Shown: positions 8,768-17,362 of the stretch, in pieces
Layout of the letters: each line of letters starts with the position of its first letter
How positions within the stretch are numbered: the stretch's first letter is position 1
Assembly (NCBI GenBank): GCA_029268385.1
Contig: JAQWPG010000005.1
Coordinates: 104,977-168,976 of the forward strand
From: Gammaproteobacteria bacterium
GTDB lineage: Bacteria > Pseudomonadota > Gammaproteobacteria > Poriferisulfidales > GCA-002705445
DNA length: 64,000 nt
Reading direction: 5' to 3'
Translations under genes and position numbers: made by a program
The notes under the pieces: generated by a model
What the model saw: the letters and a program-made list of their open reading frames with translations, nothing else
What the model was told of the DNA's origin: nothing
Databases searched by the model: none

Positions 8768-9841
8768 TTGAGTAATCAGAAAAAAATAGTAATTTTTGCT
8801 GCAGGAACAGGTGGACACATATATCCAGGAATATCTATAGCAAAAAAAATAATTCAAAATAATGTATCTGTGGTGTGGATAGGTACAAAAAAAGGAATAG
8901 AAAATAAGATAGTCTCAAAAGAAAAAATACCGATTGAACACATAAATTTCTCAGGAATTAGGGGAAAAGGATATCTAGAATATCTAAAACTTCCGTTTTA
9001 TTTGTTAAAAGCAATAATAGAAGCTGTGGTTGTGATAAGAAAACATAAGCCAGATTTAGCATTATCAATGGGAGGTTATATTGGTTTTCCGAGTGGTTTA
9101 GCAGCATATCTTTTGAGAGTTCCAATTATAATACATGAGCAAAATATAATATTTGGCATGTCAAATAATGTTTTAAGACATATTTCAAAGAAAGTTATAT
9201 TAGGGCTACCTATGAATTTATGTCAAAAAAAATATAAGTATTTAGGAAACCCTTGTAGATTCGAAAATAGTAAGATTAAAAAAAAAATAAATAATAAAAA
9301 ATTTAATATTTTAATAGTTGGTGGTAGTTTAGGGGCAAAAATTTTTAATGAGATCGTCCCGCAAGCAATTCATAGCCTTAAAAAAATGACAGATAAAGAA
9401 ATAGATATAATACATCAGACCGGAAAAACTTATAAAATCGCAGCTGACCAATACAAAAGTATTGGAATAGATGTTGATGTGAGAGAGTACATTGAGTCGA
9501 TCAAAGAGGCATATGAATGGTGTGATATTGTAATATGTAGAGGAGGGGCAATCACTATTTCTGAAATTATGAATCTTGGCAAGGCATCTATAATAGTGCC
9601 TTATCCATATGCTACAGATAACCATCAAATGAAAAATAGTAAATATCTTCAAAATAATAATGCTGCAATTATCATAAATCAAAAAAATTTTACTAAAGAT
9701 TATTTGGCAAGTTTAATAATATCTTTTATTGATAATCCAAAAATTAAAGAAGCTTTGTCAGAAAATATTTTAAAATTAAATAAAAAAGATATTTCAAAGA
9801 ATATATGCATGGAAATAATGAATGAATTAGGTGTTGAGTAA
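8768..9841 (+). CDS. murG: MurG, lipid II synthase (GlcNAc transferase)
   Basis: Peripheral inner membrane GT-B glycosyltransferase that adds GlcNAc to lipid I. The N-terminal 'AAGTGGHIYPGI' is the glycine-rich loop, 'SMGGYIGFPSGLAA' and 'HEQNIIFGMSN' are typical, and 'ICRGGAITISEI' is the UDP-GlcNAc site. The start is a TTG; no ATG or GTG lies close enough upstream of the glycine loop to replace it. The length is 357 aa, normal for the family. It lies 5 bp after ftsW. Confidence 0.94.
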   Translation: MSNQKKIVIFAAGTGGHIYPGISIAKKIIQNNVSVVWIGTKKGIENKIVSKEKIPIEHINFSGIRGKGYLEYLKLPFYLLKAIIEAVVVIRKHKPDLALSMGGYIGFPSGLAAYLLRVPIIIHEQNIIFGMSNNVLRHISKKVILGLPMNLCQKKYKYLGNPCRFENSKIKKKINNKKFNILIVGGSLGAKIFNEIVPQAIHSLKKMTDKEIDIIHQTGKTYKIAADQYKSIGIDVDVREYIESIKEAYEWCDIVICRGGAITISEIMNLGKASIIVPYPYATDNHQMKNSKYLQNNNAAIIINQKNFTKDYLASLIISFIDNPKIKEALSENILKLNKKDISKNICMEIMNELGVE

Positions 9842-9842
9842 T

Positions 9843-11243
9843 ATGAAGAGTGATTTGAAAAATAAAATTATGATGAGAGTGAAAAAAATTCATTTTATAG
9901 GAATTGGCGGAAGTGGAATGTCTGGAATAGCATCAATATTAAACGATCTTGGGTATATTGTTTCGGGTTCCGATTTGAATTCATCTAAAACAACAGAAAC
10001 CCTTATTAACAAAGGCATTTCAATCGCAGTAGGACATAATAAAGACAATATTTTATTAAAAGATGTTGTCGTTATATCAAGTGCCATAAATGATGATAAC
10101 GTTGAGTATCAATATGCTAAAGATTTAAATATTCCGATAATAAAAAGAGCAGAAATGCTTGCTGAATTGATGAGATTTAGTTTTGGAATCGCTATAGCTG
10201 GAACTCACGGCAAAACTTCAACGACATCAATACTTTCTCACATACTTAATGAAGCTAACTACGACCCAACTTATGTTATCGGAGGAAAAATCATTAATTC
10301 AGAAAATTCAAAGTTAGGATCTAGTGATTACTTAATAGCAGAAGCAGACGAAAGTGATGCTTCTTTTCTGCATTTGCAACCACTAATGTCAGTAATTACA
10401 AATATTGATAGAGATCATCTTGAAAATCATAATAATAGTTTTGATGTATTAAAACAAAATTTCTTAGCTTTTATTAATAATTTACCATTTTATGGTTTAT
10501 GTTTGTTAAATATAAATGATATAAATACAAAATCAATTATTAATAAAATATCAAGGCCAGTAAAAACTTTTGGAATAGATACTGATGCTGATTATCAAGG
10601 AAAATCAATCAATTTAGATACAATACCTTTAAAATATTTATATTTAGAAAATGAAAAAGAATATGAAATTAAAATTAATATGCCTGGGAGGCATAACGCT
10701 CTAAACTCTTTAGCAGCACTCTCAGTAGCAAGAGAACTAGATGTGCCAATAACAATAATTCAAAAAGCCATGAATAGTTTCCCAGGAATAAATAGAAGAT
10801 TTGAAATTTTAGGTGAGTTTGAAATCAATAATCAAAAGTTTACATGGATTGATGATTATGGTCATCACCCAACAGAAATGAAAGAGGTTATAGAAACAAT
10901 TTCTAAAGTATGGAAAGGACAAAGATTAATAACGATTTTCCAACCACATAGATACTCAAGAACAGCTGAGCATTTTCATCAATTTGTAGATATCTTAAAA
11001 AATGTTGAGAATTTAATTATAATGGATATATATGCAGCAAATGAAATTCCTATTGATAATATTAGCTCAGAAACTATATTACAAGAAGTTAAGAAGTATA
11101 AAGTGAATGCAGTATTGATAAACGAAGAAAAAGAACTCGCTGAATACTTGAATAAAACAATCAAAAATAACGATATTTTATTAACAATAGGAGCAGGAAA
11201 CATATCAAAATTTGTAAATTATTACAAAAAAATTGTGATGTAA
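9843..11243 (+). CDS. murC: MurC, UDP-MurNAc:L-alanine ligase
   Basis: First of the Mur ligases, adding L-Ala to UDP-MurNAc. 'HFIGIGGSGMSGIA' near the N-terminus and the ATP loop GTHGKTS at residues 120-126 identify it; 'AEADESDASFLHLQP', 'TNIDRDHL' and 'DDYGHHPTE' are MurC signatures. I chose the ATG 1 bp after the murG stop (466 aa). An in-frame GTG four codons earlier, overlapping murG, is possible but would add nothing conserved. Confidence 0.94.
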   Translation: MKSDLKNKIMMRVKKIHFIGIGGSGMSGIASILNDLGYIVSGSDLNSSKTTETLINKGISIAVGHNKDNILLKDVVVISSAINDDNVEYQYAKDLNIPIIKRAEMLAELMRFSFGIAIAGTHGKTSTTSILSHILNEANYDPTYVIGGKIINSENSKLGSSDYLIAEADESDASFLHLQPLMSVITNIDRDHLENHNNSFDVLKQNFLAFINNLPFYGLCLLNINDINTKSIINKISRPVKTFGIDTDADYQGKSINLDTIPLKYLYLENEKEYEIKINMPGRHNALNSLAALSVARELDVPITIIQKAMNSFPGINRRFEILGEFEINNQKFTWIDDYGHHPTEMKEVIETISKVWKGQRLITIFQPHRYSRTAEHFHQFVDILKNVENLIIMDIYAANEIPIDNISSETILQEVKKYKVNAVLINEEKELAEYLNKTIKNNDILLTIGAGNISKFVNYYKKIVM

Positions 11244-11247
11244 AAAA

Positions 11248-12144
11248 ATGAATATTACAGAAAGAATTAAACAAGACATAAGGGGAAAATTTAGAGAAAA
11301 TGTCTCTTTGAAAGATTATAATACATGGAAAGTTGGTGGTTGTGCTCAGTATCTATATGAGCCATATGATCTAGAAGACCTGAAATCATTTTTAAATATT
11401 ACAAAAAAAGAAAAAATTACTTTTATAGGAAATGGTAGTAACGTCCTTATTAGAGATAAAGGCGTAGAAGGATATGTTGTATGTCTTAAAGATTCTCTTA
11501 ACAAATATTATAAAAATAATAAAAAACAATATACGTTTGAAGCAGGGTTATCGTGTATGAAAATTGCACAAATTACCGCAAAAAATAATCTTACTGGATT
11601 AGAATTTCTATGTGGAATTCCTGGATCTCTAGGTGGCGCATTAAGAATGAATGCTGGCTGCAATAATGGGAGTATTTGGGAAAATGTCCTTAATGTTACA
11701 ATAATTAATAAAGAGGGTGCTTTAATAAAAAAATATAAAAAAGACTTTGATATAAGTTATAGAAACGTTAACTTAGAAAATGGCAATTTTTTTATTTCCG
11801 CAAAATTTGATTTAGTAGAGAATGGGTTAAATAATTCGGAAGATATTATAAAAAAATTTCTAAAAGATAGGAGAGCAAATCAGCCTACAGGCCTACCGAG
11901 TTGTGGATCAGTGTTTAAAAATCCTAAAGATAATTATGCTGCAAGCTTAATAGAGTCTTTGGGTTTGAAGAGTCATAGAATTGGTGGGGCATATATTTCA
12001 GAAAAACATGCAAATTTTATTATCACTGAAAAAAATTCAAAATCAGATGATGTTGAAGATTTAATATCTCATATACAAAAAAAAGTCTTTGAAAAAATGA
12101 ATATACTTTTAGAAACAGAAGTGAAGTTTATTGGAAAAAAATAA
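11248..12144 (+). CDS. murB: MurB, UDP-N-acetylenolpyruvoylglucosamine reductase
   Basis: FAD- and NADPH-dependent reductase producing UDP-MurNAc. The N-terminal 'KDYNTWKVGG', 'GNGSNVLIRDKG' and 'GLEFLCGIPGSLGGALRMNAG' form the FAD-binding domain; 'SYRNVNL' and 'PSCGSVFKNP' carry the catalytic serine region. At 298 aa it is the shorter MurB type that sits inside dcw clusters, unlike the longer E. coli form encoded elsewhere. The last base of its stop codon is the first base of the ddl ATG. Confidence 0.94.
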   Translation: MNITERIKQDIRGKFRENVSLKDYNTWKVGGCAQYLYEPYDLEDLKSFLNITKKEKITFIGNGSNVLIRDKGVEGYVVCLKDSLNKYYKNNKKQYTFEAGLSCMKIAQITAKNNLTGLEFLCGIPGSLGGALRMNAGCNNGSIWENVLNVTIINKEGALIKKYKKDFDISYRNVNLENGNFFISAKFDLVENGLNNSEDIIKKFLKDRRANQPTGLPSCGSVFKNPKDNYAASLIESLGLKSHRIGGAYISEKHANFIITEKNSKSDDVEDLISHIQKKVFEKMNILLETEVKFIGKK

Positions 12145-13052
12145 TGAATAGAGATTACGGCAAAGTTTTAGTTATAATGGGTGGTTGGTCAAATGAAAGA
12201 GAGATCTCTTTGATTTCTGGAATGAGTGTTTATAATTCATTAATATCCTCAGGTGTTGATGCGTCTGTTTTAGATATAAATAAAAAAAATCTTGAAGAGA
12301 TAAAAAAAATATCACCGGAAAGAGTTTTTATAGTTCTGCATGGTAAAGGAGGCGAAGATGGAGAAATACAATCATATCTTGATAAGCTATCTATTCCTTA
12401 CACCGGCAGTGATAGTAAATCATCCGCAATATGTATGAACAAAAGACTAACTAAAGATATTCTACTAGAAAATTCTATACCAACACCTTTTTTTTCTAGA
12501 ATTAATAATAATATAAAAGAAATAGAAGCGAGTTTTCCATACCCATTTGTCATAAAACCATCGTCAGAAGGTTCAAGCATAGGTGTTCATATAGTTGAAG
12601 ACATAGAAGATTGTAAGAAAGCGTTATTGGAAAATACACAAATAAGTAATGATTTCATAGGAGAGCAGTACATAAAAGGAAAAGAATATACAGTTGGAGT
12701 ACTAAATAATGATGCATTACCAATAATTAAACTAGAGCCACCAGGAAAATTTTACGATTATAATGCAAAATACAATTCTGAAAAAATGAAGTATATTTGC
12801 CCATCGGGATTACCAACAGAAACAGAAGAGGATTTAAAAAAATTATCATTAAAAACTTTTAAAACATTAAAATGTAAAGGATGGGGTCGTGTTGACTTAA
12901 TTTTAGATGAAAAAGAACAAAAGCCTTGGATAATTGAAATTAATACAGTTCCAGGTATGACAGAACATAGTTTATTACCTATGGCAGCTAAAGAAAAATG
13001 TATAGACTTTGATAGCCTAGTTCTAAAAATTTTAGACACGTCCTACGAATAG
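12144..13052 (+). CDS. ddl: Ddl, D-alanine--D-alanine ligase
   Basis: ATP-grasp enzyme making the D-Ala-D-Ala dipeptide used by MurF. The N-terminal 'VIMGGWSNEREISLISG', 'LHGKGGEDGEIQSYL', 'PYTGSDSKSSAICMNK', the ATP-binding 'PFVIKPSSEGSSIGV' and the C-terminal metal/substrate loop 'IIEINTVPGMTEHSLLP' are all present. The length (302 aa) is normal. Confidence 0.95.
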   Translation: MNRDYGKVLVIMGGWSNEREISLISGMSVYNSLISSGVDASVLDINKKNLEEIKKISPERVFIVLHGKGGEDGEIQSYLDKLSIPYTGSDSKSSAICMNKRLTKDILLENSIPTPFFSRINNNIKEIEASFPYPFVIKPSSEGSSIGVHIVEDIEDCKKALLENTQISNDFIGEQYIKGKEYTVGVLNNDALPIIKLEPPGKFYDYNAKYNSEKMKYICPSGLPTETEEDLKKLSLKTFKTLKCKGWGRVDLILDEKEQKPWIIEINTVPGMTEHSLLPMAAKEKCIDFDSLVLKILDTSYE

Positions 13053-13057
13053 ATTTT

Positions 13058-13765
13058 ATGACCTTTAATAAAAAAATAATATTTACACTAACATTATTAT
13101 TATTAACTTTTTTTTTATTATTTTATTATATAAAAAATAATTCTAGTAATAATAAAATAAATTTTCCCATAACAATAATATCTATTGATAAAAAAAATAT
13201 AATAAACTCTAATGAAAAAACTATATATGATGTTGCAGAAAAATATCTGCGTTTAAAATCTTTTTTTAATGTTGATATTAGTCATTTGCAAAATGAAATA
13301 GAAAATATTAAATGGATTAAATCAGTAATTATAAGAAGATCATACCCAAACGAGATTAAAATATATATTAAAGAGCATTCACCTGTGGCTATATGGAATG
13401 AAAAAGATTACTTAAATAAATCCGGAGATGTTTTCACTGCAAATAAAATAAATAAAAAACTGCCAATGCTAATTTCAAAAAATAATAGAAACAAAATTAT
13501 ATTTGAGTATTTTTCAATATTTTCAAGTGGTCTTGCAAAGAGCAACATTGGTGAAAAAATTATAAAAATTGAAGAAAATGATATTCAGTCATTATCTGTA
13601 ACATTGTCATCTAATATTATTATTAGACTTGGTTCATATGATATAAAAGAAAAAATAAACATGTTTTTTAAAGTATATAAATCACTAAATAGTGGCGACG
13701 ATTTAAAAAAAATAATGTATATTGATATGAGGTATTCGAACGGCTTTTCTGTTGGCTGGAAGTAG
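13058..13765 (+). CDS. ftsQ: FtsQ, divisome membrane protein with POTRA domain
   Basis: Bitopic inner membrane protein linking early and late divisome proteins. A short cytoplasmic N-terminus (MTFNKK) is followed by one strong membrane span (residues 7-25). A POTRA-like part is recognisable from 'IENIKWIKSVIIRRSYPNEIKIYIKEHSPVAIW', the FtsQ consensus around the POTRA/beta junction. At 235 aa it is somewhat shorter than the E. coli protein. Recognition also relies on position between ddl and ftsA. Confidence 0.88.
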   Translation: MTFNKKIIFTLTLLLLTFFLLFYYIKNNSSNNKINFPITIISIDKKNIINSNEKTIYDVAEKYLRLKSFFNVDISHLQNEIENIKWIKSVIIRRSYPNEIKIYIKEHSPVAIWNEKDYLNKSGDVFTANKINKKLPMLISKNNRNKIIFEYFSIFSSGLAKSNIGEKIIKIEENDIQSLSVTLSSNIIIRLGSYDIKEKINMFFKVYKSLNSGDDLKKIMYIDMRYSNGFSVGWK

Positions 13766-13777
13766 AGATAATTTATT

Positions 13778-15022
13778 ATGATTGGGAATGGTAAAAATTT
13801 AATTGTTGGGCTTGATATTGGAACTTCCAATGTAAAATCTATTGTTGGCTCTATAAACGAAGATAATGAAATTGACTTCCTTGGTTTTGGTAGAACAAAA
13901 TCTCTGGGTATGAAAAGAGGAGTAGTTATTGATATTAGTTTAACTGTTCAATCTATTCAGAAATGTATAGAAGAGGCCGAGTATATCAGCGAAGAAAAGA
14001 TAGATTCAGTTTATATAAGTATTTCAGGAAATCATATTCAGAGTTTTAATGCCACTGGTAGAGCAGCTATTGCTGATAACAAAGAAGTTTCAAAACAGGA
14101 CTTAAAATCTGTTGAGGAATCTGCTAAAGCTATAACATTATCTAATGACCAGGAGATACTTCATGTATTATCAAAAGATTATGAGATTGATGGACAAGAT
14201 GGGATTAAAGTTCCTTTGGGAATGTCTGGAATAGCCCTTGACGGCAGATACCACCTTGTAACTGGTGCAAAAAATGCCAGAGACAATTTAGAGAAGTGTG
14301 TAAAAAAATGTATTGGCTCAGGAAATAAAAATTTAGAGCCTACAGATGTTGTTTTAGAGCAGCTTGCGTCAAGTATGTCAGTTTTAACAGAAGATGAAAA
14401 AGAGCTTGGCGTATGCTTAGTTGATATTGGTGGCGGTACTACAGATATAGCTATATTTAGCAATGGGTCAATTGAATTCACATCTTCAGTTCCACTTGGT
14501 GGTGATCAGGTGACCAATGATCTTGCTCAAGCATTAAAAACTTCAACCTACAATGCAGAGGAACTTAAAATTAAATATGGATGTATTGCTAATGAGTTAT
14601 CTAATGATGATATAATAGAGGTTCCAGGGGTAGGTGATAGAGCGTCCAGATCTATTCAAAGATACACATTAGTCGAGGTGATGAGTTTGCGTTACCAAGA
14701 AATTTTTAATTTTATAAATGAAAAAATCTTACAAAGTGGATTTGAGGAGAAGATACCTGCTGGCGTAGTACTTACTGGCGGAAGCTCAAAAGCTGAAGGC
14801 ATAGTAGAGCTTGCAGAGGAAGTATTTCATAAACAGGTTAGAGTAGGTATCCCACAATATTTACATGGCGGATCTGAAGATGTTGTAAAAAATCCTGAAT
14901 ATGCGGCAAGTGTAGGTTTACTTTTATATGCTAAAAAACGAACCAACCCTCAATTAGAAGACGTAAGCGAAGATTTTATGAATACAGCGAAAAAATTATT
15001 CCAGCGAATTTTCTACAATTAA
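13778..15022 (+). CDS. ftsA: FtsA, actin-like Z-ring membrane anchor
   Basis: Actin-family ATPase that tethers FtsZ to the membrane. 'VGLDIGTSNVKSIVG' is the phosphate-1 loop, 'VCLVDIGGGTTDIAIFSNG' the phosphate-2 loop, and 'GVVLTGGSSKAEGI' the adenosine loop. The C-terminal helix 'FMNTAKKLFQRIFYN' is the amphipathic membrane-targeting sequence. The length (414 aa) is normal. In relatives ftsZ follows immediately; here there are only 111 bp to lpxC. Confidence 0.96.
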   Translation: MIGNGKNLIVGLDIGTSNVKSIVGSINEDNEIDFLGFGRTKSLGMKRGVVIDISLTVQSIQKCIEEAEYISEEKIDSVYISISGNHIQSFNATGRAAIADNKEVSKQDLKSVEESAKAITLSNDQEILHVLSKDYEIDGQDGIKVPLGMSGIALDGRYHLVTGAKNARDNLEKCVKKCIGSGNKNLEPTDVVLEQLASSMSVLTEDEKELGVCLVDIGGGTTDIAIFSNGSIEFTSSVPLGGDQVTNDLAQALKTSTYNAEELKIKYGCIANELSNDDIIEVPGVGDRASRSIQRYTLVEVMSLRYQEIFNFINEKILQSGFEEKIPAGVVLTGGSSKAEGIVELAEEVFHKQVRVGIPQYLHGGSEDVVKNPEYAASVGLLLYAKKRTNPQLEDVSEDFMNTAKKLFQRIFYN

Positions 15023-15051
15023 TTGATAAAATTACTATACAAATCATTAAA

Positions 15052-15080
15052 TTGGCATAGTATATGCATAAATATATATA
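15052..15080 (+). promoter_or_regulatory. Candidate sigma-70 promoter for lpxC
   Basis: A TTGGCA element at 15052-15057 and TATATA at 15075-15080 are separated by 17 bp, in the gap between ftsA and lpxC, about 55 bp before the lpxC ATG. This fits the absence of ftsZ here, since lpxC would otherwise be expected to follow it. The region is very AT-rich, so chance matches are possible. Confidence 0.45.
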
Positions 15081-15133
15081 AACTTTGTTATAAATAGCTA
15101 ATTTATATATAATAAAAGGAAAATAAAAATTAA

Positions 15134-16054
15134 ATGATAAATCAAAGAACAATAAAAAATACTATTAAAGCCACAGGTATTGGCCTACATACAGGTAAAA
15201 AAATTACATTAACCTTAATACCCGCTCCTTCAGAAACAGGCATTATATTTATAAGAACAGATGTCGATTCAAATATAAAAATTAAGGCATGTCCAGAAAA
15301 TGTTGGTGATACAACTTTATCCACTACGTTAATATCAAATAATATTAAAGTTTCAACAGTTGAGCATTTGCTATCCGCTATTGCTGGCCTTGGGATTGAT
15401 AATCTTTACGTTCATCTTGATGGGCCAGAGGTTCCAATAATGGACGGTAGTGCCGGGCCATTTGTTTTCCTACTTCAGTCAGCTGGAATTAAAGAACAAA
15501 ATAAATCAAAAAAATTTATTAGAATACTAAAACCGATAGCAGTTAATGATGAAGACTCAGGGAAATGGGTAAAATTTATGCCGTTTGAAGGTTTTAAAGT
15601 TGCATTTACTATAGGATTTAATCACCCAGTTTTTAATGATAAGACTCACAGTGCAGTTTTAGATTTCTCAACAGTATCATTTGTTAAAGAAGTAAGTAGA
15701 GCTAGAACATTTGGATTTATGAGAGATGTTGAATTATTAAGATCTAAGAATTTAGCACTTGGAGGAAGCTTAGATAATGCAGTTGTAGTTGATGATCATA
15801 GAGTTTTGAATGAAGATGGTCTAAGATACGAAGACGAATTTGTAAAACATAAAATACTGGATGCTGTAGGAGATTTATATCTACTTGGTAAAAGTTTGAT
15901 AGGCTCGTTTGAAGGATATAAGTCAGGACATGATTTGAATAACAAACTTCTTAGAAAGCTTTTAGAAAATCAAGATGCTTGGGAAGAGGTGGATTATGAA
16001 TCAGCAGAAGATTTACCTATTAATTATATGGATGCATATAGTACAGCTGAATAA
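15134..16054 (+). CDS. lpxC: LpxC, UDP-3-O-acyl-GlcNAc deacetylase
   Basis: Zinc enzyme catalysing the committed step of lipid A synthesis. 'TVEHLLSA' has the first zinc His at residue 78, and '[14 protein letters not shown]' contains the second His and the Asp. '[10 protein letters not shown]' and '[10 protein letters not shown]' are further signatures. The length (306 aa) is normal. The downstream order dciA, M23 peptidase, secA, argJ matches Pseudomonas. Confidence 0.96.
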   Translation: MINQRTIKNTIKATGIGLHTGKKITLTLIPAPSETGIIFIRTDVDSNIKIKACPENVGDTTLSTTLISNNIKVSTVEHLLSAIAGLGIDNLYVHLDGPEVPIMDGSAGPFVFLLQSAGIKEQNKSKKFIRILKPIAVNDEDSGKWVKFMPFEGFKVAFTIGFNHPVFNDKTHSAVLDFSTVSFVKEVSRARTFGFMRDVELLRSKNLALGGSLDNAVVVDDHRVLNEDGLRYEDEFVKHKILDAVGDLYLLGKSLIGSFEGYKSGHDLNNKLLRKLLENQDAWEEVDYESAEDLPINYMDAYSTAE

Positions 16055-16057
16055 TAA

Positions 16058-16345
16058 TTAAATACTAGGGTTTCTTATAATTTTAAACTTAATTTTTTTT
16101 ATTTTCCTACTTAGTAAACTAGAAAATTCAAAATTTATATCTTTGATAATTTCACGCTGATAGTTTCTAGCAAGACTTAAATTTGAACTATTGATTGCAC
16201 CAAGTACCAAAATATTTTCAGTAATATTGCATGCGTAACACATAGTTTTGCTGTTTGTATACTTTACAAGATATTTTGTAATTTCCTCAAGTATTTTAGC
16301 TTTCTCTAATATACTAATATCTATGTGGCTACTAAGTTTTTTCAT
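16058..16345 (-). CDS. dciA: DciA-like (DUF721) replicative helicase loader
   Basis: A small protein of about 95 aa encoded on the minus strand, convergent with lpxC and divergent from the M23 peptidase gene. The stretch 'CYACNITENILVLGAINSS' followed by 'LARNYQREI' matches the DUF721 pattern (short beta strands, SS, then an Arg-rich helix), and the position between lpxC and the M23-secA pair is where DciA is found in Pseudomonas. DciA proteins assist loading of the DnaB helicase. I chose the ATG starting MKKLSSH; a longer reading starting at 16414 would overlap the divergent gene and adds only a hydrophobic, unconserved leader. No clear ribosome-binding site is visible. Confidence 0.6.
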   Translation of the reverse strand: MKKLSSHIDISILEKAKILEEITKYLVKYTNSKTMCYACNITENILVLGAINSSNLSLARNYQREIIKDINFEFSSLLSRKIKKIKFKIIRNPSI

Positions 16346-16375
16346 ATATATAATATTATTAATGCAAATAAGTTG

Positions 16376-16381
16376 TATAAT
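16376..16381 (+). promoter_or_regulatory. Extended -10 element upstream of the M23 peptidase gene
   Basis: A perfect TATAAT preceded by TG (TTGTATAAT) lies 28 bp before the ATG at 16409. No convincing -35 element was found at the right distance, which is acceptable for an extended -10 promoter. Confidence 0.4.
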
Positions 16382-16408
16382 AACCATCTTTAATAAAATT
16401 TTAAAAAA

Positions 16409-17341
16409 ATGCAAATAGTAATTTTCAAATCTAATAAAAACAAATCGTCTTCATACAAGGTTAATGGATTAATGTTTTTAGCTATGACGAGTTTTGTAGT
16501 CGTATTTTTAACATTTATGTTTTCTTCACCAGCATACATATATGGTTATAAAAATGGTTACATAGAATCAAATGAAGATAGGTTGAAAGATATAGCAAAG
16601 TATCAAAATGATATTGAGCTAATAAAAAATGAGAATAAAGAAAAGATGGAGTTCTTTTCTCAAAAGTTAATAACTATTTCCTCGGAAATACACAACCTAA
16701 ATGCGCTAGGAAATAAGATATCGCATATTGCCAAACTCAACAAGAAAGAATTTAATTTTGAAAACCCAAAATATATTGGAGGAAAAAATAAAATTAATAT
16801 TGAGTTTGAGTATAATTCAGATTTTGAAAAATATTTAGACCTTATGCTAAATGATCTTAAAATAAAGAGCGATGATTTGAATTATGCATACAAAATTATA
16901 AATAATATGGAAATGAAAGAGCAATTTTTCCCTTCAGGATTTCCATCGTTATCTGGATACATATCTTCAGAGTATGGGGCTCGAATTAATCCAATCTCTA
17001 AGAAAAATCATTTTCATAAAGGTATAGATATAGCGCATAAGATTGAAACTAATATAACTTCGCTTGCTGCTGGGGAAGTAGTTTTTTCAGGAAAAAAATA
17101 TGGATATGGTAATTTAGTAGTTATTAATCACTTAAATGGTTATACAACAAAGTATGCACATAATAATAGAAATCTTGTAAAGATAGGTGAAAAGGTTAGA
17201 AAAGGGCAAGTGATAGCAAAAATGGGGTCTACAGGGCACTCTACAGGTCCTCACGTCCATCTTGAGATATTAAAAAACAACAAGCACATAAACCCAAATA
17301 AATTTATTCATTATAGAGAAAAGTTTTCTAAAAGAGATTAG
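16409..17341 (+). CDS. M23 family metallopeptidase (LytM domain), membrane-anchored
   Basis: Probable peptidoglycan endopeptidase or amidase activator in the periplasm. One N-terminal membrane span (residues 21-41) is followed by a coiled-coil-like region (about 48-115) and a C-terminal M23 domain. The zinc ligands are in 'FHKGIDIA' (HxxxD) and 'GPHVHLE' (HxH), so the site appears intact, suggesting an active enzyme rather than a degenerate EnvC-type activator. It lies between dciA and secA, the same place as in Pseudomonas. Confidence 0.88.
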   Translation: MQIVIFKSNKNKSSSYKVNGLMFLAMTSFVVVFLTFMFSSPAYIYGYKNGYIESNEDRLKDIAKYQNDIELIKNENKEKMEFFSQKLITISSEIHNLNALGNKISHIAKLNKKEFNFENPKYIGGKNKINIEFEYNSDFEKYLDLMLNDLKIKSDDLNYAYKIINNMEMKEQFFPSGFPSLSGYISSEYGARINPISKKNHFHKGIDIAHKIETNITSLAAGEVVFSGKKYGYGNLVVINHLNGYTTKYAHNNRNLVKIGEKVRKGQVIAKMGSTGHSTGPHVHLEILKNNKHINPNKFIHYREKFSKRD

Positions 17342-17362
17342 AGATTTTTAAAAGGTAGAATT

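Noticed and set aside
15053..15068. Sigma-54-like sequence TGGCAT-N5-ATGCA upstream of lpxC
   Set aside because: The -12 element is imperfect (ATGCA for TTGCA), no enhancer site is visible, and the same bases fit a sigma-70 promoter better; lpxC is a housekeeping gene.
16346..16414. Longer N-terminus for the DciA-like protein
   Set aside because: It would overlap the divergent peptidase gene and its likely promoter, and it encodes only a hydrophobic stretch not expected in DUF721 proteins.
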